Positions 1-7,431 of a DNA stretch of 64,000 bases are shown piece by piece. The notes beneath the pieces were generated by a model. That model did no database searches. It worked only from the letters and a program-made list of their open reading frames with translations, and was not told the DNA's origin. The first letter of the stretch is position 1. The number at the start of each line of letters is the position of its first letter. The position numbers and the translations under genes were made by a program. The stretch is from Spirochaetota bacterium (GTDB lineage Bacteria; Spirochaetota; Spirochaetia; Treponematales; Treponemataceae): contig JAEWSQ010000025.1 of NCBI GenBank assembly GCA_023398165.1, positions 124,001 through 188,000 on the forward strand. The letters run 5' to 3'.

Positions 1-1388
1 GGATTGCCCATATGTCGCGCTTTGTCTCAAAAGCAGATCAGAAAAAAATTCTTGAAAGGCTGAAATCAGGCGAAGTCGATATACTTATAGGCACGCACCG
101 GATTATTCAAAAAGATGTACTTTTTAAAGATCTTGGATTACTCATCATCGATGAAGAACAGCGGTTCGGTGTTAAAGACAAAGAAAGACTCAAAGAACTC
201 AAGACAAACATAGATTCTCTTGCAATGAGTGCAACGCCCATTCCAAGAACACTTCATATGAGTCTTTTAAAAATAAGAGATATGAGTCTCCTGGCAACTC
301 CCCCGCAGAACAGGCAGTCAATAGAAACTGTCATAGATGCGTATAATGACGACAGGGTTGCAAATGCAATCAGGCGCGAGGTAGAACGGGGAGGGCAGAT
401 ATTCTATCTTCATAACAGGGTCGAAAGTCTTGATGAGGTAAGAATAAAACTTCAGAGGATTGTTCCTGAAATGCTTATTGACTGTGCTCACGGTCAGATG
501 AGTTCAACGGAGCTTGACGATATTTTCCGCCGCTTTAAAATGGGAGGTTTTCATATTCTTGTTGCGACAACAATTATTGAAAACGGCATAGATATTCCCA
601 ATGTCAACACAATCATTATTGACCGTGCCGATATGTACGGCGTATCGCAGCTGTACCAGCTGAGAGGCAGGGTTGGAAGAAGCGATAGAAAAGCGTATGC
701 CTATTTATTATACCCCGAAGGCAAGTCCCTGTCGGAAATTGCGATGAAAAGACTTCAGGTAATAAGTGATTTTACCGAACTCGGTTCAGGTTTTAAAATA
801 GCCATGAAAGACATGGAAATACGGGGTGCAGGAAATCTTCTTGGAAAGGATCAATCCGGCGATGTGTATTCTGTCGGTTTTGATTTGTACCTCAGGCTCC
901 TCGAAGATGCCGTGAAACGGCTTTCTGATGAGAATTATGAAGAGGAAAATGAGGTTCTCCTTGAACTTGAGTATACCGGCTTCATTCCCGACACCTATGT
1001 GCAGAATCCTCAGACAAAGATGGAACTCTATAAGAAAATTGCATCGGTTTCTTCGCGCGAGGAGATGGAAAGGGTTTACAATGAGCTTTCGGACCGGTTC
1101 GGACCGATTCCCGATGAGGTTTCAAGTCTTCTTGCGCTTTCTGAAATTAAAATTATCTGCAGAAAGCTCAGTATAACCACATTAAAAGAACGCAGCGGCT
1201 CGGTTCAGATAGAATTTGCAAAAGTTTCAAAAGTATCTGTTGATAAGGTCTTGCGTCTTATTAAAGAAAGCTCGGGCCGAATAAAGCTTGATCCCTCAAG
1301 ACCTAATATTCTGCTTCTAATGACGGGGAAAATCGGCTTAAAGGAAAAAAGCGAGTTTATAAGGGAAAAACTGGAAACTTTGGTATAA
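1..1388 (+). CDS. mfd: Transcription-repair coupling factor Mfd, C-terminal part (5' end outside window)
   Basis: This is the C-terminal half of the DNA translocase that removes stalled RNA polymerase from lesions and recruits UvrA. The reading frame is open to the left edge (I-A-H before the first Met), so that Met at 12 is internal, not a start. Visible superfamily-2 helicase motifs are DEEQRFG (motif II), SATPIPRTL (motif III) and QLRGRVGRS (motif VI), followed by the RG-GNLLG element and the TRCF C-terminal domain. The N-terminal UvrB-like and polymerase-interaction domains lie outside the window. A CMP-kinase-like gene starts 22 bases after the stop and mutY follows, so the three may be cotranscribed. 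Identification is secure. Confidence 0.95.
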   Translation, partial: IAHMSRFVSKADQKKILERLKSGEVDILIGTHRIIQKDVLFKDLGLLIIDEEQRFGVKDKERLKELKTNIDSLAMSATPIPRTLHMSLLKIRDMSLLATPPQNRQSIETVIDAYNDDRVANAIRREVERGGQIFYLHNRVESLDEVRIKLQRIVPEMLIDCAHGQMSSTELDDIFRRFKMGGFHILVATTIIENGIDIPNVNTIIIDRADMYGVSQLYQLRGRVGRSDRKAYAYLLYPEGKSLSEIAMKRLQVISDFTELGSGFKIAMKDMEIRGAGNLLGKDQSGDVYSVGFDLYLRLLEDAVKRLSDENYEEENEVLLELEYTGFIPDTYVQNPQTKMELYKKIASVSSREEMERVYNELSDRFGPIPDEVSSLLALSEIKIICRKLSITTLKERSGSVQIEFAKVSKVSVDKVLRLIKESSGRIKLDPSRPNILLLMTGKIGLKEKSEFIREKLETLV

Positions 1389-1410
1389 ATACAGTATACT
1401 TTAACGATAT

Positions 1411-1971
1411 ATGGAATATTCACTTATTAACGGAAGGGAATTGCGTGTTGCAATATCAGGTAAAAGCGGCTGCGGCAATACGACTGTAAGTACCTTACTC
1501 TCTGAGAAGCTTAATATAGCAATGGTCAACTACACTTTTAGAAGCCTTTCGAAAGAAAACGGAATGCCTTTAGAGGAAATTCTTGAGAAAGCAAAAACAG
1601 ATGACAGTTTTGACCGTATCGTAGATACAAAACAAGTCGAGCTTGCTATGAAGCAGTCCTGTGTTTTAGGTTCACGACTTGCTGTCTGGATGCTTACAAA
1701 AGCGGACTTAAAAGTGTATTTATATGCAGATGAGAATGTACGTGCTCAGAGAGTTTTTAAAAGGGAAGGCGGCAGTCTGAGCAGTATTATTGAATTTACC
1801 CGCATGAGAGACGCCGAAGACACAAAGCGTTATAAGAAACTGTACAATATTGATAACAATGATTATACTTTTGTTGATCTTGTTATTGATGTTTCAAATA
1901 AAGACCCCGATACAATCGTATCTCTCATACTGGACGAATTAGTAAAAAAACAGTGTATTTCTGAAAAATAA
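1411..1971 (+). CDS. cmk: Cytidylate kinase-like protein (short, archaeal/Cmk2 type)
   Basis: This 186-residue P-loop protein probably phosphorylates CMP/dCMP. The order of elements (P-loop near residues 17-25, a helical NMP-binding region with DxxFDRIVD, the REGG stretch and R-M-R-DAEDTKRY lid) fits the short cytidylate-kinase-like family rather than the 220-residue E. coli type. Odd: the P-loop reads GKSGCGNTT, so the position usually held by the Walker A lysine is Asn23; Lys18 lies earlier in the loop. It follows mfd and is followed one base later by mutY. No clear Shine-Dalgarno precedes the ATG. Substrate is inferred from the family; another nucleotide or nucleoside kinase is possible. 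Confidence 0.7.
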   Translation: MEYSLINGRELRVAISGKSGCGNTTVSTLLSEKLNIAMVNYTFRSLSKENGMPLEEILEKAKTDDSFDRIVDTKQVELAMKQSCVLGSRLAVWMLTKADLKVYLYADENVRAQRVFKREGGSLSSIIEFTRMRDAEDTKRYKKLYNIDNNDYTFVDLVIDVSNKDPDTIVSLILDELVKKQCISEK

Positions 1972-1972
1972 T

Positions 1973-2794
1973 ATGACTACAATTCCCTCAAACACTGAAT
2001 TTCAGAAAATTATTATTGAATATTTTGATAGCAAAGGGCGGCATTTCCCGTGGAGAGAAACCAATGATCCGTATAAAATTCTGGTTTCAGAAATTATGCT
2101 TCAGCAGACTCAAACAGAAAGAGTTATTAAAAAATATGGTGAATGGCTTGAGAATTACCCCTCCGTAAAAGAAGCAGCACTTGCCCCGCTTTCTGATATT
2201 CTTCTGCATTGGAACGGTTTAGGATATAACAGACGTGCGGGGTACCTTCATGATGCATGTAAAGAAGTATATTTAAATCACAGCGGTGTTTTCCCCTCAA
2301 CTGCCGCGGAATTAAAAAAATTGAGCGGTGTCGGTACTTATACTTCGTGCGCGGTAAGCTGTTTTGCGTATAATAATCCAGAAGTTTTTATTGAGACAAA
2401 TATACGATCAGTATACCTATTTTTCTTTTTTCCTGATGAAGATCTTATAAGCGATGTAATGCTCATGCCCCTTATAGAACGCACGCTGTATAAGGAAAAT
2501 CCGAGAATTTGGTATTATGCGCTCATGGATTACGGTGCTGAATTAAAGAAAAAAGTTAAAAATCCAAATAGAAAGAGCGCGCATTACCTGAAACAGTCAA
2601 AATTCTCAGGTTCACTCCGCGAGGCAAGAGGGGCTCTTCTCCGTCAGCTTGTGAGAAATCCTGAAGGCCTATTGCTTTCTGATATCGGGAAACGTGAGAA
2701 TATTGAGTATGAAAGACTTGAAGATGCTGCAGTAAAGCTTGTTTGCGAGGGATACATACACAAAAGGGAAGATCTTTATTATATTAATAATTAA
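1973..2794 (+). CDS. mutY: MutY-like adenine DNA glycosylase lacking the iron-sulfur cluster
   Basis: This 273-residue HhH-GPD glycosylase probably excises adenine mispaired with 8-oxoguanine. Visible are the catalytic-Glu segment SEIMLQQTQ (Glu40), the NGLGYNRRAGYLH helix and the helix-hairpin-helix LSGVGTYTS at 117-125. The residue aligned with the catalytic Asp of MutY is Glu141 in FIETNIRSV. The four-cysteine loop that binds [4Fe-4S] in classical MutY is absent after DYGAELKKK, and there is no C-terminal NUDIX-like domain; a short winged-helix-like tail follows. Clusterless MutY proteins are known from some anaerobes. It starts one base after the kinase stop, so translational coupling is likely. 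Substrate specificity is inferred. Confidence 0.8.
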   Translation: MTTIPSNTEFQKIIIEYFDSKGRHFPWRETNDPYKILVSEIMLQQTQTERVIKKYGEWLENYPSVKEAALAPLSDILLHWNGLGYNRRAGYLHDACKEVYLNHSGVFPSTAAELKKLSGVGTYTSCAVSCFAYNNPEVFIETNIRSVYLFFFFPDEDLISDVMLMPLIERTLYKENPRIWYYALMDYGAELKKKVKNPNRKSAHYLKQSKFSGSLREARGALLRQLVRNPEGLLLSDIGKRENIEYERLEDAAVKLVCEGYIHKREDLYYINN

Positions 2795-2902
2795 GAAAAA
2801 CATGAGCTGTCTTACTATAAAACCGTGCTCTTATGTGCTATACTATGGAGAGATTTCTATTAATTCCTTACGGGGAATAAAAACTGCAAGGGGATTTGCG
2901 AC

Positions 2903-3430
2903 ATGAAACAATTTGGCGGAAGTGTTTTATTTTTGGACCGTTCGAACATCAATACTGATGAAATTATTCCGGCAAAACAGGAAATGGGAACTGGATCAGG
3001 AGAAGCAAAAGAAGCTTTGTTTAAAAACCTTTCATTACCCAATTTTTCAAGTACAGATGATGTGCCTGGGAAAAGAATAATCATTACAAGGGAAAACTTT
3101 GGTACCGGGGAAAATCCTGACAACGCTGTAAGCGCGCTCAAGGACAACGGAATTTATGGAATTATTGTTTCAACGATGAATCCGGAGTTTAAAAAGGCAG
3201 TAAAAAACGGCGGTCTTCTTGTTGTAGATGTTGATAAAAAAACAATAGAGGATATTTTCAGAACTTTTTCTCAAAAAGATGCTGAATGCTACATTGTTAT
3301 GACCGATGAGGGAACATCTAAGATAAAACTGATGTCCGGCAGTCTTTCTAAAAGCTATATTTTTAATCTTGAGGATTTCTCGAAAACCCTTTTAGAAGAT
3401 GATTTGTGGATAGGCAATATCCGCAAGTAG
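2903..3430 (+). CDS. LeuD/aconitase swivel-domain-like protein with a lost substrate loop
   Basis: This 175-residue protein starts like the small subunit of 3-isopropylmalate dehydratase: FLDRSNINTDEIIPAK at 10-25 is the LeuD N-terminal signature. The substrate-binding loop that follows, normally GSSREHA, reads GENPDNA here (69-75), so the Ser-Arg pair is gone. The later strand (YGIIVSTMNPEF, then NGGLLVV) again matches the fold. No leuC or other leucine gene lies nearby. It therefore looks like a diverged swivel-domain paralogue rather than a working dehydratase subunit; I cannot name its function. A weak AAGGGG precedes the ATG, and lspA follows after about 80 bases. Confidence 0.6.
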   Translation: MKQFGGSVLFLDRSNINTDEIIPAKQEMGTGSGEAKEALFKNLSLPNFSSTDDVPGKRIIITRENFGTGENPDNAVSALKDNGIYGIIVSTMNPEFKKAVKNGGLLVVDVDKKTIEDIFRTFSQKDAECYIVMTDEGTSKIKLMSGSLSKSYIFNLEDFSKTLLEDDLWIGNIRK

Positions 3431-3448
3431 TATTACAGTAATCAAATT

Positions 3449-4039
3449 TTGTTCAATACAAAAATGATTTTCTCATATGACTTCTGCAGTAAAAGGACGG
3501 GTAGGGTTGTGCAAAGTGTTAACAAAAGAAAACTATTTATTATCTGCACTGTAATTACCATAGGTAGTAATTACGCTCTTGATAAATTGACAAAAATTTT
3601 AGCCGTCGGGTTTTTAAAGGGGAAACCTCCGGTATCTTTTTTTAATGATGTAATGGTGTTTACCTATGCTGAAAACACAGGTGCATTTCTTAGTTTTGGT
3701 TCTTCATTTAATATTGTCCTAAAAACCATTATTATGCTCGTTATACCGGTTGCAGTATGTTTATTCGGGATGTATTGGTGTATGTTAAAGGAAAAATATA
3801 TAAGTAGATGTATAATTCTGTCTACCGTAATAGGCGGCGGGTTAGGAAACCTTATAGACAGAATTATACACAACTTTACTGTTGTAGACTTTTTAAACTT
3901 CGGCATCGGAAACCTGCGCACAGGTGTTTTAAATGTTGCAGACTTATCCGTTACCTTCGGGGTCATTGTTTTTGTTATAGTTGACTTTTTTTTAAATAAA
4001 AGAGAACAAAAAGAATTAAATCAAGAAAAAATCAAATAA
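3449..4039 (+). CDS. lspA: Prolipoprotein signal peptidase (signal peptidase II)
   Basis: This inner-membrane aspartyl protease cleaves the signal peptide of diacylglyceryl-modified prolipoproteins. The family blocks are visible: LDKLTK near 44-49, AENTGAF at 74-80, GNLIDR with Asp137, VVDFL, and NVAD with Asp165. The two Asp residues in GNLIDR and NVAD are the expected catalytic pair. Four hydrophobic segments fit the fold. At 196 residues it is long for the family; the first 20 residues are poorly hydrophobic, and a GTG at 3509, preceded by AAGGA, would give a more typical 176-residue protein. The 3' end abuts the convergent copZ. Substrates in this window include the lipoproteins at 22.0-22.6 kb and 60.6-62.9 kb. 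Confidence 0.9.
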   Translation: MFNTKMIFSYDFCSKRTGRVVQSVNKRKLFIICTVITIGSNYALDKLTKILAVGFLKGKPPVSFFNDVMVFTYAENTGAFLSFGSSFNIVLKTIIMLVIPVAVCLFGMYWCMLKEKYISRCIILSTVIGGGLGNLIDRIIHNFTVVDFLNFGIGNLRTGVLNVADLSVTFGVIVFVIVDFFLNKREQKELNQEKIK

Positions 4040-4249
4040 TCATCCAAGAACATCATAACCGCAGCCCGATATGGCTTTGTTTATCGCATCTTCGATTCCC
4101 GGTACACCTTCGTCAAAATCAACAAGCACCTGTGCCTTCATTGCATTAGCAGTACAACTTTTAACACCCTGAATTGCGCCAACTGCAGTGTTGACTTTTT
4201 TTTCACATTCATCACAGGACATGCCTGCAACGTATACTTTCTTTTCCAT
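4040..4249 (-). CDS. copZ: CopZ-like metallochaperone (HMA domain)
   Basis: This 69-residue heavy-metal-associated domain has the GMSCDEC loop close to its N-terminus, matching the MxCxxC copper(I)-binding motif, and a ferredoxin-like alternation of strands and helices to the C-terminal CGYDVLG. Such proteins carry Cu(I) to P-type ATPases or regulators in the cytosol. I chose the ATG at 4249 because AAGAGG stands six bases before it; the TTG two codons upstream sits inside that spacer. No CopA or CsoR/CueR partner is visible in the window, so the gene stands alone behind its own promoter. Metal identity is inferred. Confidence 0.85.
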   Translation of the reverse strand: MEKKVYVAGMSCDECEKKVNTAVGAIQGVKSCTANAMKAQVLVDFDEGVPGIEDAINKAISGCGYDVLG

Positions 4250-4269
4250 GTGCAACCTCTTAACGAACC

Positions 4270-4297
4270 ATTATACATATTTTACTTTTTTTTTCAA
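4270..4297 (-). promoter_or_regulatory. Promoter of copZ
   Basis: On the minus strand TTGAAA (4297-4292) and TATAAT (4275-4270) are separated by 16 bases, a close match to the housekeeping promoter. It begins at the 3' end of rlmN and would give a leader of about 14 bases before the copZ ATG. No metal-regulator dyad is evident. Confidence 0.55.
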
Positions 4298-5313
4298 CTA
4301 CTAATTTTCCCGAGCTGACCGCAGGCGCCTCCAATCTTTTCACCCCGCTTCATTCTCATTGTTACATTGATGCCATTTTCCTCCAGCTTCTTAATAAAGC
4401 GGAAACATTCATTTCTTGAAGGCTCCGTAAATTGAAGTTCTTTCACTGGATTCCATGGAATTACATTAACATGAATATCAAGACCGGATGCAAAGGACGA
4501 AAGAAGCTCCGCCTGCTCCGTATTGGTATTAATCCCGCCAAGTAAAGCAGCTTCCAGCGTGCATCTTTTCCCTGTTTTATCAATAAAATATGAAATGGCC
4601 TTTTTTAGTTCACTTAACGGATTGCCCTTGGTAACAGGCATCAGCTTCTCCCGGAGAAGCGGGTCTGCTGTTGTTAGCGAAACCGCAAGCCTTATTGCAG
4701 GTCCGTTGTCGGCAAGGTCATATATTCCTTTAATTATTCCGGATGTAGACAGGGTTATACGTTTTGATGAAAGGTTTCTCCCGTCTTTATCTGTCAGTAC
4801 TGTTATTGCCTTCCGGATTGATTCAAGATTATGCATGGGTTCACCCATGCCCATGAACACTATGTTGTCGAGCTTGCCGGACTCTTTCTCCAGAAGTAGA
4901 AATTGTTCTACGATTTCACCGGCTGTGAGGTTTCTGGCAAACCCGAGAGTTCCTGTTTTGCAAAAGGCACAGTTCATTGCGCAACCTACCTGGCACGAAA
5001 CACAGGCTGTTTTCCTTTTTTCTGAATCTATAAGGAGTACTGTTTCCACACAGTAAGAATCATGCAGGAGCAGCTGCAGTTTGACAGTCCCGTCAGGATC
5101 TATGAGCTTTTGTTCAATACGGGACGAGTAAATGGCAAAATCGGCTGACAGACGTTCGCGGAGGGAAGAACTAAGGTTAGTCATCTGTGAAAATGAATCT
5201 GCCCCTTCAGCAATCCATTTGAAAATCTGCTTCGCACGATATAGAGGCTCGTTAGGGATGAGCTTTTGAATTTCCTGCGGTAAAAGCCCTGTAAGAGGTT
5301 GTAAATCGGACAA
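4294..5313 (-). CDS. rlmN: 23S rRNA/tRNA adenine-C2 methyltransferase RlmN
   Basis: This radical-SAM enzyme methylates C2 of A2503 in 23S rRNA, and of A37 in some tRNAs. The [4Fe-4S]-binding CxxxCxxC is at Cys111, Cys115 and Cys118 (in GCAMNCAFCKTG); FMGMGEP, the SAM-binding STSG segment and the late GGACGQL cysteine used for methyl transfer are all present. Length 339 is normal. The initiation codon appears to be TTG at 5313, as no ATG lies closer to the expected N-terminus; the AGAG upstream is a weak ribosome site. It lies 16 bases after the large TPR gene, in the same direction, so cotranscription is likely. Confidence 0.95.
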   Translation of the reverse strand: MSDLQPLTGLLPQEIQKLIPNEPLYRAKQIFKWIAEGADSFSQMTNLSSSLRERLSADFAIYSSRIEQKLIDPDGTVKLQLLLHDSYCVETVLLIDSEKRKTACVSCQVGCAMNCAFCKTGTLGFARNLTAGEIVEQFLLLEKESGKLDNIVFMGMGEPMHNLESIRKAITVLTDKDGRNLSSKRITLSTSGIIKGIYDLADNGPAIRLAVSLTTADPLLREKLMPVTKGNPLSELKKAISYFIDKTGKRCTLEAALLGGINTNTEQAELLSSFASGLDIHVNVIPWNPVKELQFTEPSRNECFRFIKKLEENGINVTMRMKRGEKIGGACGQLGKISS

Positions 5314-5329
5314 TTATTTCTCTTTGCGC

Positions 5330-6493
5330 CTAATTCTGGCCGCTTTGAATTTTTTCAAGCAGTTCATTAACCGCCTGACTTCGAATTCCTGTTTTCTGGA
5401 AATCATGAAGAATATCAACGGCCTTATTTTTCTGGTTTAACTTCAGGTAACAGTCTGCAAGATCAATATAAAGACGGTAATTTTTAGGATCAGACTGCAT
5501 AAGACGTGTCAGACTTTCTATTGCTTCTTCATACTTTCCCTGCCCCTTACTTATGAGTGTAAGCCCGAGGACTGCATAGATATCAAATTCAATATTCAAT
5601 GCCTTCTGATAGTATTCAGTTGCGGTATCATAATCGCCTGTATTCCGGTAAGCATCACCCGCACGGGTAAGAATTACCTTATTTCTGGGATCTATTTTAA
5701 GAATTTTATTCCAATATTCAATAGATCTGAACTGTTGATTCATTCCTCTATAGCAGTCTGCCAGACCGAAAAGCGCATAAAAATTATTCGGATCCATTTC
5801 CAAAGCACGCTCAAAATAAATTACACCCTTATCAAAAGTCTTCAGCTTTCTATGACAATTTCCTATTGAAGTTAAAACTCTAATATCTACAACACTGTCA
5901 TTGAGATCAAGCATACGTGTCCAATAATATAACGCATCTCTGTATTCTTTAAAATCATAATGAAGATGCCCAAGTCCTATAAGAGCATAAGCATTATTCT
6001 CTTCCATATCGAGAACTTTTAGATACAGTTCCTTTGATTTCTTAAAATCACGTATTTTACGGTATGCGTCTGCAACACGGGTCAATACGGTAATATTTCT
6101 ATCATCATGAACAAGGTACTGCTCCCAGATTTCAATCGCTTTATGAAACTGGTTTAATGCTTTGTAGCAGTCTGCAAGACCAAAAAGTGCATAATTATTC
6201 CCCGGATGAAAGGAAAGGCATTTTGAATAGTAATCAATTGCATCCCGGAAGCGGTTTTGCTTGCGTTCAGAATCTCCCAATCCGACCAGCGCATAATTAT
6301 TATTATCATCAAGAGTTAAAATATGGGAAAAAGCATCTTTAGCTTCAGAAATCTTATTCTCTTTTAATAACTGATACCCTTTCTTTGATAATTCAGATAT
6401 TTCCTGTGTTTTAGCATCTGCTTCTGCATTTCCGGAAGGTGTTTCGGAGGGCAGATGTTCCTGAGACATCAGAGTAGAAAATAAGTCATCCAT
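5330..6493 (-). CDS. Tetratricopeptide-repeat protein
   Basis: This 387-residue protein is almost entirely TPR units after a 35-residue polar N-terminus. Canonical TPR positions recur about every 34 residues. A longer repeat is visible: YALFGLADCYK/R-(L/G)MNQ-F-SIE-W then VLTR-ADAYR appears twice, about 136 residues apart, so pairs of TPRs seem to have duplicated together. There is no signal peptide or membrane segment; a cytosolic scaffold role is likely. It lies three bases after the smaller TPR-like gene and just before rlmN. The partner is unknown. GAGGA precedes the ATG. Confidence 0.85.
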   Translation of the reverse strand: MDDLFSTLMSQEHLPSETPSGNAEADAKTQEISELSKKGYQLLKENKISEAKDAFSHILTLDDNNNYALVGLGDSERKQNRFRDAIDYYSKCLSFHPGNNYALFGLADCYKALNQFHKAIEIWEQYLVHDDRNITVLTRVADAYRKIRDFKKSKELYLKVLDMEENNAYALIGLGHLHYDFKEYRDALYYWTRMLDLNDSVVDIRVLTSIGNCHRKLKTFDKGVIYFERALEMDPNNFYALFGLADCYRGMNQQFRSIEYWNKILKIDPRNKVILTRAGDAYRNTGDYDTATEYYQKALNIEFDIYAVLGLTLISKGQGKYEEAIESLTRLMQSDPKNYRLYIDLADCYLKLNQKNKAVDILHDFQKTGIRSQAVNELLEKIQSGQN

Positions 6494-6496
6494 TTT

Positions 6497-6841
6497 TTAT
6501 TCCTCTTCATTAATAAGCATTGAGAGTAAACCTGCAATTTTTTCAATAAGGGGTTCACATTTTCTTTTATTATGAGCTAACCAGTACAATTTCAAGGCAT
6601 TAAGTTCTTTATCGGATTTCATGTATACATCACCCACTCTAGCAAGACCATCGGAGTATCCTGTAGTAATGAATAACCGCTGTGCGTTAAAGTAATCACC
6701 TTGATTAAAAAGAACGTTGCCCTTACGGTTTAGTATGACTTTTTGTTCTGAAGTAAGCGTTTGAACCGGTTCATCGGAGGTTTTAATAAAACCTTCTGAG
6801 GTTATGTGTTTTTCGAACTCACTTTTTAACTTTTTATCCAT
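6497..6841 (-). CDS. Small TPR-like protein of unknown function
   Basis: This 114-residue soluble protein has one or two TPR-like helical pairs in the middle (KGNVLFNQGDYFNAQRLF and later GDVYMKSDKELNALKLYWLA), rich in charged residues. No catalytic motif is visible. Its stop is three bases before the start of the large TPR protein, so the two form a transcription unit and may act together. The start has no clear Shine-Dalgarno. I do not recognise the family; assignment as a gene rests on coding character and tight spacing. Confidence 0.75.
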   Translation of the reverse strand: MDKKLKSEFEKHITSEGFIKTSDEPVQTLTSEQKVILNRKGNVLFNQGDYFNAQRLFITTGYSDGLARVGDVYMKSDKELNALKLYWLAHNKRKCEPLIEKIAGLLSMLINEEE

Positions 6842-6886
6842 ATAAATAAACCGTTACTTACAATATTAACTGATTTCTCTAAATAG

Positions 6887-7420
6887 TCAAGCTCGATTTT
6901 TATAAAAGTCAACAATTGAACGGCCGAAGACTCTTTGATCAATTCTCTCTAATTTTTCTATAATATCAGGCAGTTTTTTTTCACTCGGCCGGTGGATTAT
7001 TACTATACCATTCTGCGCAACCGCGCCATATCTGGAGCACATACCGGTAAGATCCTCATGATACTTATAAGGAAAAGGGGGATCACAAAAAATAATATCA
7101 AACTGTTCTTTATTTCTTTTAAGAAAAAGCTCAACTGCCATGAATTTACACGTAATTTTATTGGGAGCAATCTTAACATTTTCAAGTACGGTATCTATCT
7201 TTATACGGTCTTTTTCAATAAGCCACACCGGATCGGCGCCTCTTGAGGATGCTTCAAGGGCAATACTGCCCGAACCCGAAAAAAGATCTAAAAAAGACTT
7301 GCCCTCTAAATTGCCCAATATAGAAAAAACAGATTCCTTCATCTTATCCATTGCAGGTCTTATTATGCCGTCAGGACATTGTACAATACGACCTTTAAGT
7401 AAACCGCCGGTAATTCTCAT
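6887..7420 (-). CDS. rsmD: 16S rRNA (guanine-966-N2)-methyltransferase
   Basis: This 177-residue class I SAM-dependent enzyme methylates G966 of 16S rRNA. It begins with the typical MRITGGLLKGR, followed by RPAMDKMKESVFSIL, the SAM loop DLFSGSGSIALEA around 45-57 and the catalytic DPPF at 113-116, characteristic of N2-guanine methyltransferases. Length is normal for the family. GAGG precedes the ATG. It follows the FAD-dependent dehydrogenase by 11 bases on the same strand. Confidence 0.92.
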   Translation of the reverse strand: MRITGGLLKGRIVQCPDGIIRPAMDKMKESVFSILGNLEGKSFLDLFSGSGSIALEASSRGADPVWLIEKDRIKIDTVLENVKIAPNKITCKFMAVELFLKRNKEQFDIIFCDPPFPYKYHEDLTGMCSRYGAVAQNGIVIIHRPSEKKLPDIIEKLERIDQRVFGRSIVDFYKNRA

Positions 7421-7431
7421 AGTATCCTCAA

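Noticed and set aside
2860..3147. 95-codon minus-strand frame opposite the LeuD-like gene
   Set aside because: Antisense to the LeuD signature and without ribosome site.
4523..5056. 177-codon plus-strand frame opposite rlmN
   Set aside because: Shadow of the rlmN coding sequence; low-complexity Ser/Leu composition and no family resemblance.
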